Positions 6,874 to 14,026 of a stretch of 15,053 nucleotides of DNA are shown here, piece after piece (the stretch's first letter is position 1; the number at the start of each line of letters is the position of its first letter). A program made the translations under genes and the position numbers. Under the pieces are notes generated by a model. That model was given only the letters and a program-made list of their open reading frames with translations, ran no database searches and was not told the origin of the DNA. Source of the stretch: CBDULQ01 sp965368115 (GTDB lineage: Bacteria; Pseudomonadota; Gammaproteobacteria; SZUA-229); assembly GCA_965368115.1 (NCBI GenBank), contig CBDULQ010000074.1:1-15053 (forward strand), written 5' to 3'.

Positions 6874-7434
6874 TCAGCCTTCCTCTTTCCACTTGATCGA
6901 GCAGCCCATGCTGGGGATCTGCTCCGCCGGCCCCTGGCCACTCTCCGCCACCTGCTTCATAGCCTCGAACAGATCGCGCCGTACCTCGCCTTCCGCGGTC
7001 TCCTTACGGCTGGCGTCCAGGCGGCCACGGTACTGCAGCTCCAGCTGGCCGTTGTAACCGAAGAAGTCGGGGGTGCATACGGCGCCGTAGGCTTTGGCCA
7101 CGGCCTGGGACTCGTCGATCAGATAGGGGAAGCCGAAACCGAATTCCTCTGCTACCTTTTTCATATTGTCGAACGAATCTTCCGGGTAATCGGTGGGATC
7201 ATTGGCCATGATGGCGACGCTGTTGATGCCCAGCGCCTTCAGTTCGTTGGTATCGCGCACGATGCGCTCGCGGATGGCCTTTACATAGGGGCAGTGATTA
7301 CAGATGAACATGACCAGCAAGCCGTTTTCACCCTTGCAGTCCTGCAGGGTCCAGGTTTTGCCGTCCACCCCGGGCAGGGAAAAATCGACGGCCGGCAAAC
7401 CAAATTCGCAAACCGGTGTCTCAAGACTGACCAT
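6874..7434 (-). CDS. Thioredoxin-fold (peroxiredoxin-like, PRX_like1-type) redox protein
   Basis: Probably a thiol-disulfide redox protein of the AhpC/TSA-thioredoxin superfamily; its partner is unknown. From the ATG at 7434 it has 186 residues. FSLPGVDGKTWTL (18-30) is the usual substrate-side opening of this family. FICNHCPYVK (43-52) carries a CxxC pair, C45 and C48, at the first helix. CTPDFFGYN contains the cis-proline-type TP. The conserved tail PSMGCSIKWK has a third cysteine, C178. No signal peptide is seen, so it is expected in the cytosol. A further in-frame ATG at 7470 would add 12 residues, but only 7434 has a Shine-Dalgarno (AAGG, 8 bases upstream) and it matches the usual start MVSLETPVC. 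It is divergent from rpoD. Confidence 0.85.
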   Translation of the reverse strand: MVSLETPVCEFGLPAVDFSLPGVDGKTWTLQDCKGENGLLVMFICNHCPYVKAIRERIVRDTNELKALGINSVAIMANDPTDYPEDSFDNMKKVAEEFGFGFPYLIDESQAVAKAYGAVCTPDFFGYNGQLELQYRGRLDASRKETAEGEVRRDLFEAMKQVAESGQGPAEQIPSMGCSIKWKEEG

Positions 7435-7656
7435 AATGTGCACCTTCGGGAAAAATGAATCGGGCAACATTGCCAGTTTTGGACTATAAATTCAAACCTT
7501 GAAAAAGTACGTTTTTATCTCAATTTACAGGGTAAACACCCACCCATTCCTTCATTCGTGGTACCCGCCAACGTCGGCCCGCATCACCTGGAGCAGGGCC
7601 CCGGCCCATGGGTATAGATTTAATTTATGACCTGGCTAGCCCATGATAAATATGCA

Positions 7657-7665
7657 TGGTAAAAT
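7657..7665 (+). promoter_or_regulatory. Candidate extended -10 promoter element of rpoD
   Basis: TGG followed by TAAAAT (7660-7665, five of six matches to TATAAT) forms an extended -10, 55 bases before the rpoD ATG. No convincing -35 lies at 16-18 bases upstream. The 249-base gap 7471-7719 otherwise holds AT-rich sequence shared with the divergent gene's promoter region; nothing else was recognised. Confidence 0.35.
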
Positions 7666-7719
7666 ACCGGGTTCATTTCTGGATTCTTATATCGATCGTC
7701 GAGCACACGAAAGGCAGCT

Positions 7720-9609
7720 ATGAGCGAAGAAAAGCAGCAGCAAATCACCGCAGCAGAACAGGACAAACAGTCGCGTCTCAAGGAACTGATCGCCAAAGGT
7801 AAAGAGCAGGGCTATCTGACCTACGCCGAAGTCAACGACCACCTTCCCCAGGACATCGTCGATCCGGAACAGGTTGAAGACATCATCAACATGATCAATG
7901 ACATGGGTATCACCGTGCACGAAATCGCGCCGGATACCGAGTCCCTGGTCCTGTCCGATGCCAGCGCTACCGACGACAGCGCCGCTGAAGAAGCGGCCGC
8001 GGCCATTGCCTCCATCGAAAACGAATTCGGTCGCACCACCGACCCGGTACGCATGTACATGCGCGAAATGGGCAGCGTGGAACTGCTGACCCGCGAGGGC
8101 GAAATCGCCATCGCCAAGCGCATCGAAGAAGGCCTCAAGCAGGTCCTCACCGCCCTGGCTACCAACCCGCGCTCGGTTCAGCAGGTGCTGAAAACCTATG
8201 ATCGCATCGAAGCGGAAGAAGCCCGCCTCACCGACCTGATCAACGGCTTCCATAGCGAAGACGAAGATGAGGCGGAAATCCCCTCGGCCAGCGATGCCAG
8301 CAACGATGCGGACAACACCGAGGTGGACGAAGCGGATAACGACGATGATGTCTCCGATGACGACAACGACGACGATGACGATGATTCACCGGTGGAAGAA
8401 GATACCGGCCCGGATCCGGAGGAAGCCCGCGAGCATTTCGGACGGCTGAGAAAAGCCTATGAAAAAGCCATCGACGCCATCAGCAAGGGCAAGAAAACCG
8501 CGGAGAAAAACCGCAACGAGATGGCCGCCGTATTCATGGAACTCAAGTTCCTGCCCAACGTGGTACTGGAGCTGACCAAGGACCTGCGCATCACCATCGA
8601 TCGCGTGCGCCTGCTGGAACGCCAGATTCTCAATCTGTGCGTCAACAAGGCCCACATGCCGCGCAAGATCATGATCCAGTCATTCCCGGACAACGAAACC
8701 AATCTGCAATGGATCGACCAGTATCTGGAAGGTCACCAGTTCTCCGACACCCTGTCGGCACTGGCGCCGGACATCAAGCATACCCAGCAGAAGCTGGCGT
8801 TGCTGGAAAAAGATTTCGGCCTGGGCATTCCGGAAATCAAGGAAATCAACCGGAAGATGTCCATCGGCGAAGCCAAGGCTCGCCGCGCCAAGAAAGAAAT
8901 GGTGGAGGCCAACCTGCGACTGGTTATCTCCATTGCCAAGAAATACACCAACCGTGGCCTGCAGTTCCTGGACCTGATCCAGGAAGGCAACATCGGCCTG
9001 ATGAAGGCGGTGGACAAGTTCGAATACCGTCGCGGTTACAAGTTCTCGACCTATGCCACCTGGTGGATTCGCCAGGCCATCACCCGCTCCATCGCGGACC
9101 AGGCCCGCACCATCCGTATCCCGGTGCACATGATCGAGACCATCAACAAGCTGAACCGCATCTTCCGCCAGATGTTGCAGGAAATGGGGCGTGAACCCAC
9201 ACCCGAAGAACTGGCCGAAAAGATGGACATGCCGGAAGACAAGGTGCGCAAGGTGCTGAAAATCGCCAAGGAACCGATCTCCATGGAAACCCCGATCGGC
9301 GACGACGAAGATTCGCACCTGGGTGATTTCATCGAGGACGTCAACATCCTGTCCCCGATCGAATCCGCCACCGGCGAATCCCTGCGCGAATCGACCCGCG
9401 AGATCCTGTCGACCCTGACCCCGCGCGAAGCCAAGGTCCTGCGCATGCGCTTCGGCATCGACATGAACACCGACCACACTCTGGAAGAAGTGGGCAAACA
9501 GTTCGACGTCACCCGTGAGCGGATTCGTCAGATCGAAGCCAAGGCGCTGCGTAAACTGCGGCATCCGTCCCGGGCGGAGCATTTGCGTAGTTTTATTGGC
9601 GAGGAATAA
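7720..9609 (+). CDS. rpoD: RNA polymerase housekeeping sigma factor (sigma-70)
   Basis: Directs core RNA polymerase to most promoters. At 629 residues it is slightly longer than E. coli RpoD (613). Region 1.1 is residues 1-80; region 1.2 has DPVRMYMREMGSVELLTREGE (about 108-128); an acidic Asp/Glu-rich stretch spans about 179-236 before the non-conserved region. Regions 2.1-2.4 include NLRLVISIAKKYTNRGL, DLIQEGNIGLMKAVDKFEYR and YATWWIRQAITRSIADQA (from 445), followed by region 3. Region 4.2, with the helix-turn-helix TLEEVGKQFDVTRERIRQIE (587-606), runs to the C-terminus. AAAGG lies just before the ATG. dnaG, the usual upstream neighbour, is absent; a divergent redox gene takes that place. 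A terminator and a tRNA gene follow. Confidence 0.99.
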   Translation: MSEEKQQQITAAEQDKQSRLKELIAKGKEQGYLTYAEVNDHLPQDIVDPEQVEDIINMINDMGITVHEIAPDTESLVLSDASATDDSAAEEAAAAIASIENEFGRTTDPVRMYMREMGSVELLTREGEIAIAKRIEEGLKQVLTALATNPRSVQQVLKTYDRIEAEEARLTDLINGFHSEDEDEAEIPSASDASNDADNTEVDEADNDDDVSDDDNDDDDDDSPVEEDTGPDPEEAREHFGRLRKAYEKAIDAISKGKKTAEKNRNEMAAVFMELKFLPNVVLELTKDLRITIDRVRLLERQILNLCVNKAHMPRKIMIQSFPDNETNLQWIDQYLEGHQFSDTLSALAPDIKHTQQKLALLEKDFGLGIPEIKEINRKMSIGEAKARRAKKEMVEANLRLVISIAKKYTNRGLQFLDLIQEGNIGLMKAVDKFEYRRGYKFSTYATWWIRQAITRSIADQARTIRIPVHMIETINKLNRIFRQMLQEMGREPTPEELAEKMDMPEDKVRKVLKIAKEPISMETPIGDDEDSHLGDFIEDVNILSPIESATGESLRESTREILSTLTPREAKVLRMRFGIDMNTDHTLEEVGKQFDVTRERIRQIEAKALRKLRHPSRAEHLRSFIGEE

Positions 9610-9625
9610 GCCGGACCTCAACAAC

Positions 9626-9648
9626 AATCCCGCTTCGGCGGGATTTTT
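9626..9648 (+). terminator. Rho-independent terminator of rpoD
   Basis: An 8-bp stem, AATCCCGC (9626-9633) with GCGGGATT (9638-9645), has a TTCG tetraloop and a T run to 9648. It starts 16 bases after the stop codon. This is a textbook structure. Confidence 0.95.
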
Positions 9649-9674
9649 GCTGAACTGAAGCAATTAGAAAAAAC

Positions 9675-9702
9675 TTGTTACAGGTTCAATAGCGATTATA
9701 AT
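9675..9702 (+). promoter_or_regulatory. Sigma-70 promoter of the tRNA gene
   Basis: TTGTTA (9675-9680) and a perfect TATAAT (9697-9702) are 16 bases apart. Transcription would begin only a few bases before the tRNA 5' end at 9713, so the precursor has a very short leader. Confidence 0.8.
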
Positions 9703-9712
9703 TTCGAATTCC

Positions 9713-9789
9713 GGGCCTTTAGCTCAGTTGGTTAGAGCATCCGACTCATAATCGGCAGGTCCCCAGTTCAAGTCTGGGAAGGCCCACCA
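9713..9789 (+). tRNA. tRNA with anticodon CAU, most likely tRNA-Ile2 (lysidine type)
   Basis: A complete 77-base cloverleaf with encoded CCA. The acceptor stem GGGCCTT/AAGGCCC is perfect, with discriminator A. The D arm is GCTC/GAGC with GG in the loop, and the T stem CCCAG/CTGGG carries TTCAAGT in the loop. The anticodon loop CTCATAA gives CAU at 9747-9749. E. coli TilS separates tRNA-Ile2 from elongator tRNA-Met by pairs 4-69 and 5-68; here both are C-G as in Ile2, so C34 is probably modified to lysidine and the tRNA reads AUA. Initiator tRNA is excluded by the paired 1-72 end and the lack of the GGG/CCC anticodon-stem pairs. The outermost anticodon-stem pair is a T27-C43 mismatch. A T run follows the CCA end. 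Confidence 0.9.
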
Positions 9790-9825
9790 TTTTTCTTCAT
9801 AAAACAATTACCCTCAAATCACTCT

Positions 9826-9847
9826 AGGCATTCATTGACTAATGCCT
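9826..9847. promoter_or_regulatory. Dyad overlapping the -35 of the ATPase-nuclease gene (operator candidate)
   Basis: AGGCATT (9826-9832) and AATGCCT (9841-9847) are perfect inverted repeats separated by 8 bases that contain the TTGACT -35 element. A dimer bound here would block the promoter. It has no U tract, so it is not a good terminator for the tRNA. Confidence 0.45.
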
Positions 9848-9863
9848 TATCAGTGACTTAAAT
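9835..9863 (+). promoter_or_regulatory. Sigma-70 promoter of the GHKL ATPase-nuclease gene
   Basis: TTGACT (9835-9840, five of six) and TTAAAT (9858-9863, four of six) are separated by 17 bases. It would give a leader of about 80 bases containing a small hairpin, CGCCTA (9911-9916) with TAGGCG (9925-9930), ahead of the GAGG ribosome site. Confidence 0.55.
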
Positions 9864-9951
9864 TAGTTTTCAAAAATATACTGGCTCGGATTAGCATTGT
9901 TTGTAGCGATCGCCTATTTTTTCTTAGGCGCCGGAACAAAGAGGAATAACA

Positions 9952-11970
9952 GTGAGTCTGGAAACAAATCTTAAAGGACGCCTGAGAAACACTCATTTGC
10001 CAAAAAACCATGGATTAATGCCAGTATTTGAGGCGGCTGTCAATTCCATTCATTCTATTGAAGAAAAACAAAGTAACGACTCCGAATTCATTACCTTACA
10101 CATCAATCGCGCATCCCAAGGCCAGCTGGAACTCGACGGAAGAACATCGCCAGCCATTCAAGGCTTCACAATCACTGATAGCGGCTGCGGATTCAACGAA
10201 CTAAATTTTAAATCTTTCGAGACCCTAGACTCCGACCATAAAATCAAAAAAGGCTGCAAAGGCGTAGGTCGTCTTATGTGGCTAAAGGTATTTGACCTAG
10301 TCAAGATAGAAAGCCACTTTATAGATGTAAGCGGAGAACTTAAGAAACGAATTTTCCGCTTTGATGTCAAAAACGGAGTTCATGCAAACGAGGTTGTTGA
10401 ACCAACCAAACCCCAAACCGGCACAACGGTAGAACTAATTGGTTTTAATCATAGTTACCGCGATAAATCGCCTATTAAGGCGCGATCCATAGCCAACCAA
10501 CTTTTGGAACATTTACTCTGGTACTTCGTCCGAGCCGAAGGAGCCCCAAAGATCAAACTAGTGGATATGGGCGAGACCATCGACCTAGACTCACTCTACG
10601 ATGAGCACATGTATGCAAGCGCATATCATGAAAAAATTTCTATAAAAGATCACGCCTTTGACTTAACACACATCAAGCTTCGCGCATCTGTGAACAAAAG
10701 ACATCAACTCGCACTATGTGCAGCTGGCCGCTTAGTGAAAGAAGAACCCATTCAAAGCAAGATACCAGGACTTTATGGAAAAATCGTTGACCAATCAGGA
10801 GAGTTCACTTACACCTGTTACGTGTCTTCTGACTACCTAGATGAACATGTGCGTAGTGAGCGCACATCGTTTGATATTGCGGAAGATGTAGAAGATCTGC
10901 TGAGCGAGATAACCTTAAAGGAAATCCGCCAATCTATTCTAGAACGCGCGAAAGAATATCTAAAAGACATATTATCAGAAAACATATCCGCAGGGCGAAA
11001 TCGCGTGGACGAATTTATTGATATTCACGCCCCGCGTTATCGCCCCATTACCAAGTACGTATCACAAGATTCACTGATAATCGACCCTGAAAAGTCTGAC
11101 AAGGAACTTGAACTTCACCTCCATGGACTTTGGTACGAAGTTGAGCGTCAACTTGTCGTTGACGGTCACGACATCATGCAACCCGAGGACAAAGAACATG
11201 CAGAAGAATACAAAGAGAGACTTAGTGCGTATTTAGCAAAAGCTGAAGACATAAAAAAATCCGATCTTGCTAATTATGTATTTCATCGCAAAATCATAAT
11301 TGATTTATTCCAAAAATCTATCGAAAAACTGGACAATGGGAAATATGTCCGAGAAGACATGATCCATGAACTCATAATGCCAATGCGCAAAGATTCTAGC
11401 GATGTTTTTCTAGACTCCTGTAATCTTTGGCTTATAGATGAAAGGCTGTCGTTTCACAACTATATGACATCAGACCAAACCATTAGCTCGATGCCAATTA
11501 CCGGAGACAGCTCCAATAAAGAGCCAGATATTGCTCAATTACGAGTTTTTGACAATCCCATTCTAGTTAATGACCAACACTCCTTCCCTCTTGCTTCAAT
11601 TTCAATTATTGAAATTAAGCGCCCCATGCGTAATGACATGAGAGAAGGAGAAGACAAAGATCCAATAGACCAAGCACTAGGCTATTTAGAACGTATACGA
11701 GATGGGAAGGTAACAACCAAATCAGGCAGGCCAATTCCGCGAAGTGCAGATATCCCGGGGTATTGCTATATACTGTGCGACCTAACCGAATCGATGCACC
11801 GCCGATGCAGACGCGCAAACCTTAAAGTTACTTCCGATGGAATGGGTTATTTTGGATATAATGAACCGGCCCATGCATACATCGAAGTCATTAGCTTCGA
11901 CCAATTAGTCAAAGCAGCAAAAGAAAGAAATCGCGCCTTTTTCGATAAACTTGGACTTCCATCAAACTAA
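9952..11970 (+). CDS. GHKL (MORC/MutL-like) ATPase fused to a PD-(D/E)xK-like nuclease domain
   Basis: No exact family name is recognised; likely a defence or DNA-processing ATPase-nuclease. Of 672 residues, the first ~330 form a GHKL ATPase. EAAVNSI (27-33) supplies the catalytic E27 and the Mg-binding N31; DSGCGF (76-81) is the DxGxG nucleotide motif; KGVGRLMWLKVF (103-114) is the glycine-rich ATP lid of the MutL/Hsp90/MORC type. Residues 320-470 are mostly charged helix. The C-terminal part holds HELIMPMRKD (472-481), NLWLIDERLSFHNY (491-504), PD at 525-526, EIK at 554-556 and QALGY (574-578). This order matches the PD...ExK plus QxxxY layout of restriction-endonuclease-fold enzymes. The start is GTG with GAGG 7 bases upstream. 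No signal peptide or membrane segment is seen. Codon use is visibly more AT-rich (AGA, ATA, CTA common) than the neighbours, and it sits directly after a tRNA gene, which suggests transfer. No partner gene is adjacent: the next gene is a convergent anti-sigma factor 43 bases away. Two-domain reading is firm for the ATPase, good for the nuclease. Confidence 0.85.
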   Translation: MSLETNLKGRLRNTHLPKNHGLMPVFEAAVNSIHSIEEKQSNDSEFITLHINRASQGQLELDGRTSPAIQGFTITDSGCGFNELNFKSFETLDSDHKIKKGCKGVGRLMWLKVFDLVKIESHFIDVSGELKKRIFRFDVKNGVHANEVVEPTKPQTGTTVELIGFNHSYRDKSPIKARSIANQLLEHLLWYFVRAEGAPKIKLVDMGETIDLDSLYDEHMYASAYHEKISIKDHAFDLTHIKLRASVNKRHQLALCAAGRLVKEEPIQSKIPGLYGKIVDQSGEFTYTCYVSSDYLDEHVRSERTSFDIAEDVEDLLSEITLKEIRQSILERAKEYLKDILSENISAGRNRVDEFIDIHAPRYRPITKYVSQDSLIIDPEKSDKELELHLHGLWYEVERQLVVDGHDIMQPEDKEHAEEYKERLSAYLAKAEDIKKSDLANYVFHRKIIIDLFQKSIEKLDNGKYVREDMIHELIMPMRKDSSDVFLDSCNLWLIDERLSFHNYMTSDQTISSMPITGDSSNKEPDIAQLRVFDNPILVNDQHSFPLASISIIEIKRPMRNDMREGEDKDPIDQALGYLERIRDGKVTTKSGRPIPRSADIPGYCYILCDLTESMHRRCRRANLKVTSDGMGYFGYNEPAHAYIEVISFDQLVKAAKERNRAFFDKLGLPSN

Positions 11971-12013
11971 CACAGCGCATCTGATCTGCAAGTCAAATAC
12001 CGCTTTGCCCACA

Positions 12014-12769
12014 TCACGAACCCGCCGACCAGTTCTTGAGATTGACACACACCCCTTTAAACAATACCTGCTCAGAAGGCTGCGCGTTTGCAGACTCGAC
12101 AGGATCAGCACTGATCACTAGCTGCTTCGCAGTCTTGAGTTTTTTCCATAACGCATCCGACACATCTATGCGCGCCTGTCCTGCGGGTACGGATGTCAGG
12201 AAAACGGTTTGATTCGTTTCGCGATCGACCATCCACAGGCGTAGCTCTTCACCCGGTTTGGCCAGCAGTTTATTTTTGCTTTTGATTTCCAGCCGGAACG
12301 GTTTGTTGTAGGCGAGCACGGCCACTTTGGGTTTTTGCTCGGCGTCCTCGAGCACACCGACATAGATCAGATCACCAGTGGTGACCGGTGTCTCGGTGGT
12401 GACGCTGGTGTCCACCACGGGTTGCATGACCTGGATGACAATGAACGCAGCAAGGAAGATGGACAGCACGCCGTTACCCAGGGCCAGCGGTCGCCAGATA
12501 TTCAGGTTTTTCCACCAGGATGTTTTCGTTTGCGGCGTGGGCTCTGAAATTTTTTGCATCACCCTGTCGAGAACGCGTGCCGGCGGATCGACTTCAGGCG
12601 TGTGCTCATTCAGCGGCACCAGCATTTCCTGCCACTCCACAACAGTGCGTTGCACCTCAGGATTTTCATCCATCAGTTTTCTGAACCGCTCAAGATCGGA
12701 CCCAGACAAGCTGCCCAGCACGTATTCTGCGGCCAGTATTTCGACGCTTGTTAATTCCTGATCAGTCAT
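12014..12769 (-). CDS. Membrane-anchored anti-sigma factor, RskA-like
   Basis: Predicted to hold the adjacent ECF sigma factor inactive at the inner membrane until a signal arrives. It has 251 residues. The N-terminal cytosolic sigma-binding part contains EILAAEYVLGSLSGSDLERF (10-29), typical of RskA-type anti-sigma factors, without the zinc HxxxCxxC motif. A single transmembrane segment lies at about 93-116 (RPLALGNGVLSIFLAAFIVI onward), and the C-terminal RskA-like domain would be periplasmic. The ATG at 12769 overlaps the sigma stop in an ATGA arrangement, indicating translational coupling; a GTG at 12781 would add 4 residues and is less likely. Function follows from family and gene order; the signal is unknown. 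Confidence 0.85.
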   Translation of the reverse strand: MTDQELTSVEILAAEYVLGSLSGSDLERFRKLMDENPEVQRTVVEWQEMLVPLNEHTPEVDPPARVLDRVMQKISEPTPQTKTSWWKNLNIWRPLALGNGVLSIFLAAFIVIQVMQPVVDTSVTTETPVTTGDLIYVGVLEDAEQKPKVAVLAYNKPFRLEIKSKNKLLAKPGEELRLWMVDRETNQTVFLTSVPAGQARIDVSDALWKKLKTAKQLVISADPVESANAQPSEQVLFKGVCVNLKNWSAGS

Positions 12770-13326
12770 ATCTTCAGGCACCCCCGAATACTGGCCAGGC
12801 CACGCCGCAGCCAGGTTTTAACCGTACCCAACGGCCACTTGCCGTGATCGGAAACCTCGGACGGCGTGAAGCCCTGGTGGTACACCATCAGCAGGCACTT
12901 CTGCTGATCCTCACCCAGTAACTTCATGCAATGCATTAATCGGTTCAGTTCCTCACTGATTTCAGCATCACCGTTATGGCTAAAATGATGTTCCATGTCT
13001 TCAGTGAACTCCGCGTGAGCGGACTCCTGTCTCGACGCACTGGCTCTCAACATATCAAGGGACTGGTTGCGTACGATGTTGATCAGCCAGGTCATCGGTC
13101 TACCTCGCTGACTATTGTAATCGGCGGCGTTGCGCCAGATCTTTAAACAGGCCTCCTGCAGCGCCTCTTCGGCCCGGGCCTCCTGTTTTAATATACGCAG
13201 GGCGACGCCAAAAAGTTTCGCTGAAGTTAATTGATAAAGCGCTTTGAAAGCATCCTGATCCCTCAATGCACACCGGGAAATGAGCTGTAGCAAGCGATCC
13301 TGGTCGTATTGGGGGCGATCAGACAT
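12766..13326 (-). CDS. ECF-type RNA polymerase sigma factor
   Basis: An alternative sigma factor of 186 residues. Region 2 spans about 26-94: AFKALYQLTSAKLFGVAL, then EEALQEACLKIWRNAADY (core binding and -10 recognition), and TWLINIVRNQSLDMLR. Region 4 spans about 134-182: LGEDQQKCLLMVYHQGFTP followed by SEVSDHGKWPLGTVKTWLRR, the helix-turn-helix that reads the -35. The ATG at 13326 starts a normal ECF N-terminus. An in-frame TTG at 13344 would add 6 residues, and neither start has a clear Shine-Dalgarno. It is coupled to its anti-sigma gene by a 4-base overlap, and divergent from the lipoprotein gene it probably controls. Closest in kind to SigK/RskA-type pairs, but I cannot assign an ECF group. 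Confidence 0.92.
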   Translation of the reverse strand: MSDRPQYDQDRLLQLISRCALRDQDAFKALYQLTSAKLFGVALRILKQEARAEEALQEACLKIWRNAADYNSQRGRPMTWLINIVRNQSLDMLRASASRQESAHAEFTEDMEHHFSHNGDAEISEELNRLMHCMKLLGEDQQKCLLMVYHQGFTPSEVSDHGKWPLGTVKTWLRRGLASIRGCLKI

Positions 13327-13362
13327 GGATAGAGGACAGACCAAAAAGTCGAAAGACAGGGC

Positions 13363-13391
13363 ACTCTAGCAGGCGCTGCAGCGGGTTTCAA
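13363..13391 (-). promoter_or_regulatory. Candidate sigma-70 promoter of the ECF sigma operon
   Basis: On the minus strand TTGAAA (13391-13386) and TAGAGT (13368-13363) are 17 bases apart, five and four matches to consensus. The ECF-type motif found in front of the lipoprotein gene is not seen in this direction, so the sigma operon may be expressed by the housekeeping sigma. Confidence 0.5.
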
Positions 13392-13413
13392 CACATACCG
13401 CTATCGCATCACG

Positions 13414-13605
13414 GATGTGAAGCTCATCACACAAACTCCTGAATCCTCCCGGCCGATCCATCCGTAAGTGGCTATGACAGCGCCAGAAACACGGACGGCC
13501 TGTAAATTTTCTAATACTTTGATGAGGATTAATTCGATGAAACATCCAGCCAAACTGCACACCAGCCTGTTAACCGCCATTGTGACTTCTTTAATTGTCG
13601 GCTGT
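13414..13605 (+). repeat. Direct repeat, copy 1: promoter region and signal-peptide start of the lipoprotein gene
   Basis: This segment recurs at 14090-14280. The offset is a constant 676 bases through the promoter part (13414-13500), then shifts by 2-3 bases after small indels. Shared blocks include TGAATCCTCCCGGCC, CGTAAGTG, CAGCGCC, ACGGCCTG, TAATACTTT, the ribosome-site region, and the lipobox-coding GGCTGT. Copy 1 is the intact one, with start codon and Shine-Dalgarno. Confidence 0.75.
13440..13468 (+). promoter_or_regulatory. Proposed ECF-sigma promoter, copy 1
   Basis: TGAATC (13440-13445) and CGTAAG (13463-13468) are separated by 17 bases and followed by TG. The same two blocks with the same spacing occur at 14116-14144, although half of the spacer differs. 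ECF promoters typically have a conserved AA-containing -35 and a CGT-type -10. The leader to the ATG at 13537 would be about 60 bases. Assignment to the ECF factor encoded just to the left is inference. Confidence 0.55.
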
Positions 13606-13998
13606 TCCGGCACCTATGCCGGCAGCAATGTGCGCCAGGGCAGCGAAAACCAGGACGTCACCCTGAACGACAGCGCCGGCATGGCCTATTACACCTTCGA
13701 CAAGGACACTAAAAACGCTGGCACCAGCGCCTGTTACCAGGGTTGCGCAGTTCAGTGGCCGCCGGTGCCTGCCGGTTCGTCTACCGGCCAATCATTCGGC
13801 AAAATCGAGCGCACCGACGGTAGCCAGCAACTCACCTTCAATGGCCAGCCGCTCTACTACTTTATCGGTGATGTAAACCCGGGCGATCAGAACGGGGACG
13901 GCATGGGCGGTAGCTGGCATCTGGCAAAATCTTCAAAAGCGGAAGAAAGCAATGACACCGGCAGCTACATAAGAAGCGGCGGCGGTTACCGTTACTGA
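13537..13998 (+). CDS. Secreted-repeat lipoprotein with Yx(F/W/Y)xxD motifs (COG4315/PF03640 type)
   Basis: A predicted outer-membrane lipoprotein of unknown biochemical role. It has 153 residues. The signal peptide ends in the lipobox LIVGC with C23; Ser at +2 argues against inner-membrane retention. Repeat 1 is MAYYTFDKD (49-57) with Y52, F54 and D57, followed by CYQGCAVQWPP, whose C66 and C70 could form a disulfide. Repeat 2 is QPLYYFIGD with the same YxFxxD pattern, followed by NPGDQNGDGMGGSWH. The ATG at 13537 has AGGA 8 bases upstream; longer in-frame starts would fall inside the promoter. Lipoproteins of this family are, from general knowledge, often found near ECF sigma/anti-sigma pairs, and that is the arrangement here. 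A role in envelope or oxidative stress is only a guess. Confidence 0.88.
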   Translation: MKHPAKLHTSLLTAIVTSLIVGCSGTYAGSNVRQGSENQDVTLNDSAGMAYYTFDKDTKNAGTSACYQGCAVQWPPVPAGSSTGQSFGKIERTDGSQQLTFNGQPLYYFIGDVNPGDQNGDGMGGSWHLAKSSKAEESNDTGSYIRSGGGYRY

Positions 13999-14026
13999 TA
14001 CGTCAGCCCACCTGTACGTCCTATAA

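Noticed and set aside
8256..8428. Asp/Glu-rich repeat-like stretch inside rpoD
   Set aside because: An acidic stretch before the non-conserved region is normal in gammaproteobacterial RpoD, so this is not an insertion or artefact.
8680..9663. 327-codon minus-strand frame opposite rpoD
   Set aside because: Shadow of the rpoD coding strand with low-complexity His/Gln/Phe-rich translation and no start signals; RpoD motifs are complete on the plus strand.
9826..9847. Terminator of the tRNA gene
   Set aside because: The stem lacks a following T run, and the T run right after the CCA end, with normal tRNA processing, is a simpler explanation. The overlap with a -35 element fits an operator better.
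11971..12013. Possible att repeat of the tRNA 3' end at the right border of the ATPase-nuclease insert
   Set aside because: Only a few bases (GCCCAC) match the tRNA end; no repeat long enough for an attachment site was found.
13366..13613. Minus-strand frames in the divergent region upstream of the lipoprotein gene
   Set aside because: They overlap promoter sequence and the lipoprotein signal peptide, have no ribosome site and resemble no protein.
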